From Sclerodactyla briareus (lineage: Eukaryota > Echinodermata > Holothuroidea > Dendrochirotida > Sclerodactylidae): 64,000 nucleotides of DNA. Positions 11,838 through 22,249 of this stretch are shown piece after piece. The stretch lies in contig JAODTK010001665.1 in NCBI GenBank assembly GCA_026419785.1, positions 186,001 through 250,000 on the forward strand, in the 5' to 3' direction. The notes under the pieces are model-generated. The model searched no databases. It was given only the letters and a program-made list of their open reading frames with translations, and was not told the DNA's origin. Within the stretch, counting starts at the first letter, position 1. Every line of letters starts with the position of its first letter. The position numbers were made by a program, and so were the translations under genes.

Positions 11838-12198
11838 TTTTGTGACAGTCCAACTTGATGTTACTACTGAGCGCTGGTTGGCACAGAGCGTGCCTGACAT
11901 TTTTTTGTTCTGGCAGACTCCCAGATCAAGCAGGGAATGGCATTTCCCACCCCGTACGGCACAAAGCAAGGATCCTAAAATTGATGGTAATTTAGAATTT
12001 TCATTTCAAGAACGGTTCTTGGAAGACCCGATCAATGTAAAAGTAATATTAAATAATGAGGACTTGATAGAGTGCCTAATGCAAAAGCCTCTGCGCTTTA
12101 ACAGTCTATCAGTGGGGCGCACTCCCCATCTGCAAAATGGCATCAACTATGTTTTTATCCCAACCGCATTCAAGCATGATTGGCCGCATATATAGATA
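11838..12198 (+). CDS. ORF of about 119 codons after a plausible splice acceptor
   Basis: The acceptor 'CATCACCTCCTCAACAG' at 11821-11837 is followed by an open frame to a TAG at 12196. The peptide begins FVTVQLDVTTERWLAQS and includes PINVKVILNNEDLIECLM. It has mixed, protein-like composition with no low complexity. A weak donor (GATG|GTAATT) falls inside. An adjacent frame continues to 'TTTTTCAG|GTATGG' near 12262, so one frameshift would extend the segment. I do not recognise it, and an ORF this long can arise by chance in this window. Confidence 0.28.
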
Positions 12199-13529
12199 TT
12201 TGGAATGATAGAATCGCTCCTGGATACTGGGGATCAAGAATACCCTCTTGCCTACTTTTTCAGGTATGGAAAAAACATTCTTAGGGTCCCCGAAGTGGAT
12301 CCTGCCAGGGGTCATGAGGGGGGACATATGATGCAGTGACGCCAGGCAAGCATGTTGATTCGACCCTCGGGGTTTCACGGTTCACAGTTCACTAATTTCA
12401 TGGATTTTGTGCTAATTTGGGTAAAAGTTTGTAGTTATTGTGGCAAAATGGCAGTACAATAAAATACAACTGTACAAGATATCAAGGTTTAAATGACATA
12501 AAATGAAAATGTATTTTGCCTTCCTCAACTCCAATAGGTAAAGTTGCGCTTCTTGCTCATGGTGATTTCTAACGTTTGGTGGTACGAATGGTTGTCATGC
12601 CCACATGTGTTTAAAGGTGTACAATTACGCAGGTTTTGCACATTTTACAGCCTGGTTTTGTCTGTATAATAGAGCATTCTGAAATAATATTTTCACTCAT
12701 GGTCTGAATGTTTTCTGGATTTTATCTTTATTTTGAAAGTTCCATGCCAGGGCTGCCGCGCACATTTGGAATGCCCCAAAGCACCACAAGTGGGATGCAC
12801 AATGCCGGTTGAGAAGGCCTGCCTCATTATAAGGGACAAAACTTCGAAGGCCATTAACTCCATATAGGAACTCCATATTGGAATGCAGTGTTCGGGCCTG
12901 TAAATATAGTTTTCCATTCCCCACAATATTACCCTTCTTGATTACAAGGCTGCAGTCGTCCTTTGGAAAGGAGCCTGTTAAATTGAATTATGACATTGTG
13001 TCAAAAGTCAGACGGATTGTGCAAGTACGTGCATGACTATAATTTGTTATTGCTGTTAGGGATGCTTTTGATTTGAATGAACTATTGTTCATGTAATACC
13101 CATGGTGACTGATATTGGCTGAGAAATCAGGGTGGATCAGTTAGTGTTATTTTTACCAGAACGAAAATTCATTGTTTACCATTCTGAAGGAATCACTAAA
13201 CTGATTACTCCTCATTTATATGTGAAGTGCCTTTTAATGTACTCTTTTGTCGGGTGTATACCCAATAAAGAGATGATGCTGAAATTCTGTCCCCATCTGT
13301 TTGTTTAAATGATTAGAGAGAGTGGACCTCAACAAGGGATTCCGAACGCTAGTCTCACCTGTTTCGCTCTCATGATTCCAATCAAGGAGGAAGACAGAGA
13401 GCAATTTGCAGGTAATCACACGCAGACAGCAATTGCAAATTGCCTACCTCTCGCTTGTCCCTTTTCCAATCCTTGCTGACTGAGCGTCCAGCGAGAAGGC
13501 AACAGGAACCATTTTAAAGTCTTTGTATG

Positions 13530-13612
13530 ACCTGACTGGGAATCGAACCTCGGTCAAGTGGTCAACCGGGCGGGAGGCCGAGCTGACACCTGTGCCAACC
13601 ACTCGGTTGAAG
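13530..13612 (-). mobile_element. tRNA-derived SINE head, minus strand
   Basis: Read on the minus strand, 'GAGTGGTTGGCACAGG' is an A box and 'GAGGTTCGATTCCC' a B box, about 50 bases apart. The head is about 82 nt, the length of a long-variable-arm (Leu/Ser type) tRNA. The cloverleaf is imperfect. The sequence at lower coordinates would be its body. Confidence 0.55.
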
Positions 13613-13914
13613 TAGCAGATAATACCAGCAGACTCGACTCGTAGAGGTACCTATAGCTGGCAGCTTAAGCTTCTTACACTAATGAAAATGTTGTGAGAAG
13701 TCCAAGTTTTCTGAAAATGCGACTGAATCCGGCGTGCACCGAGAGATTTGTCTTGGAAGGGGGGAGGTTCGAGGTCGGAACCAACGGAAGTGCGCCCTCA
13801 TAAATGGCCTACCATTCTTGGCAAATAGGTACAATTTATGGGCCCCAGACACATGCTACTGCACAAATATTTGCTAAAAATAGATGCAAAACCTTCTGAA
13901 TGAACTGCCAAAAA

Positions 13915-14560
13915 AAAACTTTTTGATTCCTTGACGAAGTCGAGGAATTCCAGCAGTCATGACAGTGGGTAGTATGTATGTGTGTATGGAATGCTGGCTT
14001 GTAAACACCCGATAAACTACACCCCACCTGGCTGGAGAAGCTCATACTTGGCATGTGTGTTCCCCATGATGAGTACATGAACCCTATTGTTTGCGTTAAG
14101 GTCTGAGGGTCACAGAGGTCAAAGTATGAAAACCTTGTACACACGCTAAGTCCAGATGGGTTGGTCTGATCAAGTGAAATTTGGTTGTGTAGCTTTCTTA
14201 TGGGATAGTACAGGAACCCTATTGTTTTTGGTCCAGGGCGGAGGTGATTTTCGAGTCAAAAATAAAATTTGTGGAAAGTCAATGTTTTGGCCAAATTTTG
14301 ACTTGTAACCAAGATAACTACCCCACCTGGAGGGATGAAGTCATGCGGGTATGTGTAGTCGCCATGATGAGTACATGAAACCTATTGTTTTGGGGTTAGG
14401 ACAATTTCATTTGAGGTGGTCACAAGGTTCAGAGTCTGACATTATGCAATTTAGTGTGTAGCTTCCTATCAAAGTATTTGAGCCTATTGGCCGGGGGGGG
14501 CTTGTGTGGAAAAATGGGAAATTTTTCAGACGTTATGCTTTCCATAATGAGCTGCGTGCA
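13915..14560 (+). repeat. Interspersed repeat of ~300-bp modules, copy 1
   Basis: It starts with 'TTGATTCCTTGACGAAG', a short palindromic head, then 'CAGCAGTCATGACAG' and a TG-rich tract. Modules with 'ACCCCACCTGG', 'CATGATGAGTACATGA' and 'CCTATTGTTT' follow, repeated at about 290-300 bp. The same order is present at 47770-48890. ORFs inside are repeat shadows. The class is unknown. Confidence 0.65.
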
Positions 14561-15298
14561 TACCCATTGTGTCTTGTGTCTGGCCATAGGTTGTCAGAAA
14601 GAGTCAAGGAATAACCTGCCATAGGCTTTCGGGCTGTGTTAAAAAGTTTTCGAATAACTTGGGTCATGGTGGGTATAATCCTCCCCAACTCCCCCACCCC
14701 CCGTCGCCTGGGACCCCACTGCAGATTGAATGTAAACTTTTCTTTTCAATTATTCAGAATAGACAAGTCACTGGATCCTCTGGCTAATTCGCTAACTCCA
14801 AATATCTATCTACTAGATTCCTCGGGAAATCCCGCCTGTTGCCTGCTTTTTATCCGAATCATCCCGACCAATAATATCTTGACTGGGAACACCGCTGTCC
14901 GACGTCTACTATCTGACTATCCGTTGAAGGACTTCGGGGGGTTTCCCCGTAAAACAGAGAATCCAAGAAATATGTTTCTTCTGTGTGGGCAGTGGTATAC
15001 GGCAAATTACCGTTCTAGAAAACACTGCCACTCTAACTATGTACGCAGACGACATGCGGCGTACATAAGAGGAACATGTGTTCACGCTATGCAGATACGC
15101 TAGCTCGTCGCACACTACACTTGCCTTGCACTGCAGGGTTACATGTACCGACAGCAGTCAGAAGGCTTATAATCTTCAGGTCGTCTTGTAAAATTGTATT
15201 TCCCTCTATACAACGTGCTTCACTCGAGTTACAAAGAGCTGAAGCGGTATTTGCTCACTTTCATCAACTAGTCGGAACTCGATTGGAACTAAACCAAA

Positions 15299-15439
15299 AT
15301 GAAGAGGGACAGTTTTGGAAGAAGATTGTGCTTCGGCCATGTTATACGGTGCCATTGTGATTCATTCTTAGCGGGATGGCCTGTACAAGCGTCTTCAAGT
15401 CACAAGCACTCCAAGCCCAAGTCCAGCTATCAACGTTCG
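15299..15439 (+). CDS. Candidate first coding exon, unidentified
   Basis: An ATG in favourable context ('CCAAAATGAAG', A at -3) opens 47 codons starting MKRDSFGRRLCFGHVIR, with a Ser/Lys/His-rich end (ASSSHKHSKPKSSYQRS). The segment ends at 'ACGTTCG|GTGAGC', a reasonable donor. The 300 bp upstream contain more CpG than the surroundings, as a promoter region might. There is no homology I recognise and no downstream exon assigned. Confidence 0.22.
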
Positions 15440-15612
15440 GTGAGCAAATTAATATTTTTGCTAGTCGATTTAAGTGAAACGTACGCAATCCAGCCACTAT
15501 CAATGATTAGGCAGTGATTTTTTCTTCTTATAAACATGATTAGATAAAATAGAAAAGCAAAAATGAAATTAGCCTACCCAGTCAATTGGGCTACATCTCC
15601 AATTGCTTTCAA

Positions 15613-16253
15613 CTTTTTTTGTCTCGCCTGAATGAATTCAGGAAGAAACTAGTGGTCACTCTGGTCGTGTGTGCGTGGGTATGTCACACTTCTTGTTAGC
15701 AGGATTTCTCACCAAACCATGAGGCCGATTATGAGAGAAAAAAGGGGGCCAAATCTATCACAACCTGTCGAGAAGTTCCTTAATAATATTACCTTCGTTC
15801 TGTTCAGCGCGTGATTTGTGCGAAATTTTTATTATTTTTATTTCATGTATTGCAAAATTAGGCTGAAAATCACGTTGGCCAGCCCAATTCATTAAGATCC
15901 ACTTTTAGAGCTGATCGCCGACAAATTTGTAATTTGTGCCTAATTTCCATGTCCACAAAACTCGAATCATCAGCCAATGGATCAGCCAAAACGAGCAGTT
16001 GCTAATAGTATTTTTTTATCCAGGTCCCACTTGGCTGGAGGCGCATTTTATTGAAATTTCACACATGAAATGCGCCCTTCGACAATATACCAATGTATTT
16101 TCTTCAAAGTACAGTAATTTCCTCGGTTAGTGGTCCATTGAGGGTGTTGCAAACTTCTGGCTGAAGGCCTAAGTGGGCTCTAGGCACATCATGTTAAATC
16201 ATTCAAAAGCTTCTACAAATTTTGCATGCGGCAATCAGTGCTGCTGTTGGTCA

Positions 16254-16294
<41 letters not shown>

Positions 16295-17215
16295 AATGAG
16301 GTCTACTTGTCGAGTAGCTGTACCATTCAGGGTTCTCAAGAAATTTGGACTTGAATCCCACAGTTTTGGCCCCCGAGCGCCCTTACATGCAATGAAGCAA
16401 AAAATGTTCTCCTGAATCCCCTCCCACAGTGCTGATGCTTGATCATTAATGATGCTCATACCTAGATGGGGCTTTACGAATTTTGGTCCAAGGAAACAAT
16501 GGCCCTAAAAGCTATCGACTCTTTTTTCTATTCCGTGTGTCAACAATTGCCTTTTTGGCCCCAAACAGTCATTCTGTGACAGATGTCGACGAAACTTGGA
16601 CACATTGTTAATGACCCATGAGACAGGTTTGACTTTGATGAAGTTCAAGGTCACAAGGTCAAGGGGCAATAGGCCATTATGTAGTACATTCGATCCCTCA
16701 AACTGGGTTCCTAATGTTCTTTTGGAAAGGTGCTCTTTCCAGTTTTTGCAGATTTGGGATGCCACACCCTTAATGTTGTTAGAATTAAAACAGTCTATAA
16801 CATCTGATAAAAAGAAGCAAAACGTTATTCTTTGAATGGATTGTTGACCCACACTTGACAAATGGTCATTTGACTTTTGTGACTTGTATAAGTCAAGGTC
16901 GGGGTCCCCATTGAAGGGGCACAATAGGCCATTGTGGTGAACATTGCCTCTTTTCTCTCATCAAGGGGCATTCTTTTGATGGATGTTTTCCACAGACTTT
17001 GAGTAACAATGTTCATTGCCCGCTAAAGATATATTTGGGGGGGGGGGGTCCAGATGAAGATCATTGTCAAGGTTTTTACAAGGGTCACAATTTACGGCCA
17101 TGCTTGACATGCCTTCTTGGCCTCATGATCTTGAACATTATCATAATAATTTGTACATTCGTCTTGGTAAATTTGTGCAGTTTGTGCTACAGCACCATTG
17201 GTGCTCTTGTTCTGG
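15613..17215 (+). mobile_element. Composite repeat element with palindromic ends, short copy
   Basis: The head is 'TTTGTCTCGCCTG', with the palindrome 'CCTGAATGAATTCAGG' at 15627-15642. The 3' end has the palindrome 'AGCACCATTGGTGCT' at 17191-17205, followed by CTTGTTCT. In between is the module shared with 33335-34411: 'TGCTGATGCTTGATCAT', 'AGGTCAAGGGGCAATAGG', 'CACAATAGGCCATTG' in the same order. Hairpins at one or both ends recall Helitron-like elements, but no clear 5'-TC/3'-CTRR ends or protein are visible, so the class stays open. Confidence 0.6.
16255..16293 (+). repeat. 39-base poly-C tract
   Basis: An uninterrupted run of C. In the related copy near 33545 the same place reads 'GGTCATAATGCGGGG' with no long run, so the tract expanded inside this copy of the repeat. 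Confidence 0.9.
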
Positions 17216-17221
17216 GGCTTG

Positions 17222-19300
17222 TACATGACTGCACAACTTCCCCTATTATACGTAAATAACATGTTCTTCACACAGCACATAACATTTTTTTGTGACTGCC
17301 TCCGACCCTCAACTATCAGCCAGTGGTTGCTCTCCTTGGTCATGTCCAGGGCCATAAATTTAAAGGGGTTGAAAACAAAAGTTGGTCTATGATCATGTGC
17401 ACACCAGTCAGCCTTCTCCTATTCCTGAGAAAAACGAGGGAAGGGGAGGGGAACGAAGTGTCAATAGTTGATTTTTACCTCTAGCGGTGAGAATGTCCAT
17501 GATTACGGTAAGATCCAAACTCAGAAGTAAGGAAGGTCAGCAGGTCGCGCAGCTGCGGCAGCCAATAGACTAGTGTGTTAACGAAACTAGCGGTTTTTAC
17601 GAATATTTACCTACCGTCTGCCTTTGCATAACCTCACTGCACGGGCGCCAGGAACACATTGGACAAAAAAATGGAAAGGGGGGGGAAAAAACTTACAACA
17701 CAACGTCTCGAAAAAGTCGGTGCGTCCCCAAAAATACACACCCCGGCCCGCTATGCAAAATTGTAAATGTAAATGCCCTATGCATTGAGGATCTCATCTG
17801 TGACAAAGGTTCAACTATAACATAACTTTTACAGACAGTCCATTTGATGTTAGCTTCCCAATAACAAGGGGAGATGGGTTAGTTGGAACATTGGAATTTC
17901 TCCTGGATGCAATAATTTCCTCCTCCAAGTCTCACCACCTAGGGGGTAGCCCTGCTGACCAAATCCAACCATATTCCTTTCAGAACCTGTAACTAACATA
18001 ATTAGGCAGAATGAGATAAGAAATACTGTTTTGTTTTCAGCACCCTGAGTAAATTTTCACACGAAGTAAAAAATGTTGTCTTTCTCACAGAGGGAATATC
18101 CACAAATAAAAAACTTTGTTTGAGTTGTTCACAGCTCAATCCCTTATATTCAAGATTAGGCATAAAGAATTATTCACTGTTCCCATTCTGTATATGGGCA
18201 TCCAAAGGTAGACATTGTCCATGGGGTTGCTGGAACATTTGATGCGAGTTTTTAGTTGGAGTAACTTGTAACATGCTGTCTGCATAAACATGAACACGAA
18301 TTTCTCAGATTCAACTATATCTAAAACATGTTGAAAACACTTCACAGTTTGTCTGCAAGCAGAGCAAATTAAAACTTCTGTTTTATGCAAAGTTGACTCT
18401 TTTCCTGCTCTTTGTATGAGAATTTCCCCAGAATTATATATATGTTAAAAAAAGTTTTATTCACTGTTTATCACATTTATTTATTACATTTATCTGGTCT
18501 GGCTTCAATATCATTTGATATCTTTTGAAAGGATACCAAGTAACAATGTGTAATAGAGTTGGCATGAGTTCCACTTTTAATTTCCTAGAAGCCAGAGCAA
18601 TTGACCCCACCATGCCGCAATGACACTTTCTTACTGAATTATCTCTCCAAAGCCAGTAAAAGAAGAGCAACAGTTTTTGAGCTGGCATTGCGATGTCAAC
18701 CCAAGTAGTCTCCTCTCCTGAAAGGATAGGTCCTTGAAAAATACAGATTTTCATGAAAAACGTTTAAACTACCCCGCTCTCCCCTAATTAGTACTCCATT
18801 CCTCGCTTGGAATTCTTTTGGTTAAAATTGTGGAAAATAGACAAACAAAATATGTTGCTCCTAGTGATAGCTGAGGGAAAAAAATGCCCTGAATTGTTAT
18901 TGAATACCCAGAAATCAAGGCTAGCGTGCGATAGTGATTCTAGTATTCACTCTACTACTTACTAAAATGCAGTGACTGCAACTTAATTTTTTGAAATTTG
19001 CATCCCACATCAATGGGAGGCAGTTGGCAGGGCATACGTGATTAAAATGGGGGATTTCAAGGTTTGGCGCTATTCACAGAAGATGAAAACCAACTAGTGA
19101 ACTGTTTTATCACCCATTGACCAGTTAAACGGTACTACTGAACTAGTTCAGTCTGATGCCCTGCTGAGAGACTCTACAGTATGTCACTTAATTTCAACTG
19201 CCGGTCAATCAATCCAGTCCTGTGTTTTTCATCCTGTTAAATCCAAACTGTTCCCATGTATATGCGATATTTCGTGTTTTATAGTGCGATCGATGTTTTC
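17222..19300. other. No gene recognised
   Basis: Minus-strand ORFs of 84 and 97 codons (18136-18390, 18461-18754) have no recognisable features. A CpG-containing stretch at about 17480-17660 contains CCAAT on the plus strand and a minus-strand ATG close to a GTAAAA site. It could be a promoter, but nothing supports it beyond that. Confidence 0.4.
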
Positions 19301-19307
19301 CTCTGCG

Positions 19308-19541
19308 TTAAGGCTGCGGCGCATGACGACAGTGATGGCGGTCACTAACTGATCTAATCAACAAAGACACAATGGTTGACACAGACAGGACAGTCAAGCT
19401 GAGGGCAAAGTAGGTATTGTGGAACAAATTACTGTAGTTCTTCTCCTCTTTGACTTCTGTCCAGTGGGTTACTACAAGCACCATGTGGTTAGAAGCAAAA
19501 AGAACAAGAGTAATTTGTGACCAGGTACCGACGATACTACT
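19308..19541 (-). CDS. Candidate exon resembling Cys-loop receptor M2-M3
   Basis: The minus strand is open for 77 codons ending in TAA. A hydrophobic segment starting SQITLVLF and ending MVLVVTHW is followed by a charged linker (TEVKEEKNYSN), then LFHNTYFALSLTVLSVSTIV, SLLI and a basic RHH motif. In Cys-loop (pentameric ligand-gated) receptors, M2 begins with an ITL motif, a short extracellular linker precedes an L..xYF motif, and M3 ends before a basic His-containing stretch; the order here matches. What does not fit: the conserved M2 leucine and acidic ring are not obvious, a TAG and a purine-rich sequence precede the frame instead of a good acceptor, and the stop comes right after M3 with no loop or M4. 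It may be a diverged receptor exon or a pseudogene. Confidence 0.4.
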   Translation of the reverse strand, partial: SSIVGTWSQITLVLFASNHMVLVVTHWTEVKEEKNYSNLFHNTYFALSLTVLSVSTIVSLLIRSVSDRHHCRHAPQP

Positions 19542-20696
19542 CTAACTCCACCCCTTTTAATAGACCTAATTGATGCCTGCCCTGTTACATAAATTCACAT
19601 GTCTGCTGATGATGAAGGGAGACGGGTGTGTTAGGTCATTTGTCCTTTTTTATTCCATACCTGTCCTAGGCTAACTACCAAGGGCACATACAGAGCATTT
19701 CATGGGGTTGTGAACTATCTGGCGACCAGAGTCCTCTTGGTAGGCCTACAGGAGCATTGCACAGGGACACACGCTAGCCGCATTTTAGTGCCAGCTGCAT
19801 ATTGGTACATTGCAGTCAATTTACTAATCAGGTTGCACTTATTTTTTTTGAGGAGTAAAATGATGAATTCAATAATTCAGTTCTGTGATTAGTAGTTGTT
19901 GGAACCAACCTCTTGCATTCCCAGAGATTTCTCACTCTCAGTTTCAAAGGGCTGTCACCTCCTCTGTATTCATATGCCCTCTGCTGACTAACTCCCGCTT
20001 GAATTTGGTGAAGCTCAGTTTTGGAACCCTTCCTAACTACTAGTAGACGCGGTACAAAGAATTATCCCCACAACCAGCCCGGAGTCCACAACATATGCTG
20101 GCTCCATTCTTGCTGGGGAGTAGGGCTATGCAAAAAGACCAAGTTCAATTGCACCTCACAATTATGGCAATTTGGCCCTGGCTTTTAATTGAACCTCAAA
20201 GGACATTTACTACAATATAATCACATTGGAACGAAGTATCAACTTTTAAGAAATCGACCTCGTTGTGACCTCCCCTTTGTGGAAGCCCACCGAGAAAGTT
20301 GAGATAAATCACATTCAATGCAACTGTAGGGAGAGATCGCCAGGGCACTTGCAACTGAAGCATTCTACCAATACCATTCTCTGTCAGGCATTTTTTGGCC
20401 AAATATATCATGTGCCTACCCTCGAAGCACTTCTGCATCTCCCACTTGTATTTACCATAGCCAAATTGAGGAGGCCATATTCTGCTATTTCAAACACAGA
20501 TCCCGGAGAACAATCATATCTTGCATAACAGCTTCACGTATAGTGGTTCTATTAATGCTCCAGAAGGAATTAACAATGTTTTCTCAGGCTAGCTATAGCC
20601 AGCTCACCACAGTTGCTAGCTCTATTAGCCATGTCTTGGTCGCTTGATTGGCTCGGCCCAGACTGCCCGTAGTGCACATCCATGTGACAAGTGTGG

Positions 20697-20772
20697 TGGG
20701 GGGGCGGATGATGGCCTTCGGGTGTGGGGGGGGGGATGATGGCCTGTCGTGGGGTGGGGATGATGGCCTTTG
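20697..20772 (+). repeat. Short G-rich tandem repeat, about three copies
   Basis: Three copies of a unit of about 27 bp centred on 'GGATGATGGCCT', separated by G-runs of 7-10. Confidence 0.7.
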
Positions 20773-21899
20773 GAACCAATTACCTGTGTGGAAAAATTTT
20801 CACAACCTAACTTCGAAGCATTGCCAAAAAGTGGGGTATATCCTCCCCAGTCCCCCACCTCTGGGGAATGTGCACCCCTGCCCCAGTGCCCACCTAGCCC
20901 AAACAATTATTATCTCGTACACCGCATTTTGCGGTATCAATGTTTAAAGGCTGATGAGAGTCTCCAATTTTTCATGTTGGTTCCTGTTGGTGCGAGCTCT
21001 ATAGAGTCAGTTTGTTTTATCTGATATGTATTTTTTACTGCAAGGCCATTTGACATCAGCAGTCTAGTATGTGAGGTGAAGGAGAAAAGTTAAACTGCCC
21101 AGGCAGAGGAATTTCTTCTTAGTGACAGAGGGAACATATCCTTCGTGTAGTCATAAACTATTAGTATATTAGTGTAGTAACTATAGTGTATCTTGTTGGG
21201 GATTGAAGAGCCTCTAAAGGGAGTTTGCTCGTCAATAAATTAGGGGTCCAATAGGGATTTCACTGATTTTCAATAACTTATGCTAATTCCAAAGGATTGG
21301 AAGGCATTCCCATGATGTGAGGTATTTCTTATGCATAACAAATGGTCATCTAATATCATGACCCAAATCATAAAAACTGGTATTTGTAACAAACAGCTGA
21401 GTACTGCAAACGTGAACAACGTTCTGTTGGAACATCTCCGGCAATTCCCATCCCCAACAATTGATCTGAAATTCTGTCGCGTGTATGGGGACACATTTGT
21501 GGTGTCCCCAGTACCACGCTCAGATTTTGGGGTGAAAAATGGTACAGTATCACAAATCTCTGGGGAAACATCATCAATGTGTTTGTCTGTCATTGATGCA
21601 AGGCATTCTACATGAGATTTGAACAATGGTTGCTATTTAGAAAGTAAGTATACAGTGAAATATGCAAATTAGTTGAAAAAATTGTGGAATTACCTTCATA
21701 TTGAAAGTGGTCACCTGAAAACCCTATTTTGGGGCTTCACATTATCAGGTTTTAAGTCTGTATTCATATGAAGATTCAATTCACCCAACTTTTAAATCAA
21801 CCTATTGTTCGTCTAATTGTGCGGGAACTGGAAGATAATAATAATGTAGTTCTTATATATCGCACGTATCCAGCAACGCTGATCAAGGTGCTTAAAACA

Positions 21900-22125
21900 T
21901 TACCCCCGCTCCTTGGAACCAGGTGCGCACTCCGACAATTCCCGGAGAGTATGTGGCCTCAGCTAAATCAGCGCCGTTGTACTCAGCTCCTCACCATCCC
22001 ATTTATATAACCGGTGTGGAGCGAGCAGGTTTTAGATTAATACCTTTGGCCATGGGGTACACCCGACTCGAACGCCACACCCTCTTGCATTCGACTCGGA
22101 GGTTGACGCTAAGGCCACTCACGCT
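21900..22125 (-). mobile_element. tRNA-derived SINE, minus strand
   Basis: On the minus strand the head reads 'TGGCCTTAGCGTCAACC' (A box) and 'GGCGTTCGAGTCGGG' (B box), spaced as in a tRNA. The body extends toward lower coordinates. The plus-strand ORF from 21923 to 22246 is a by-product of this element. Confidence 0.5.
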
Positions 22126-22249
22126 CCCACAGAGCTTTAGTGTCCGGCAGTTATGTGGTCAATTTACCAATACACAGGCAAAGAGTGTGTTCTCTTTTGT
22201 TACGAATTCATTCATCTGGGAATATTCATCATTTCATAACTTCTGATAT

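Noticed and set aside
14636-15103. 155-codon ORF on the plus strand
   Set aside because: The translation has no recognisable domain or conserved pattern, and it starts within the degraded end of a repeat.
20196-20510. Minus-strand open frame with KYKWEMQKCFEGRHM
   Set aside because: About 105 codons without a start or splice pair, and the plus strand is open as well; not assignable to the receptor-like exon nearby.
21270-21626. 118-codon minus ORF with a hydrophobic stretch and a 94-codon plus ORF overlapping it
   Set aside because: Three frames are open at once and none has supporting signals.
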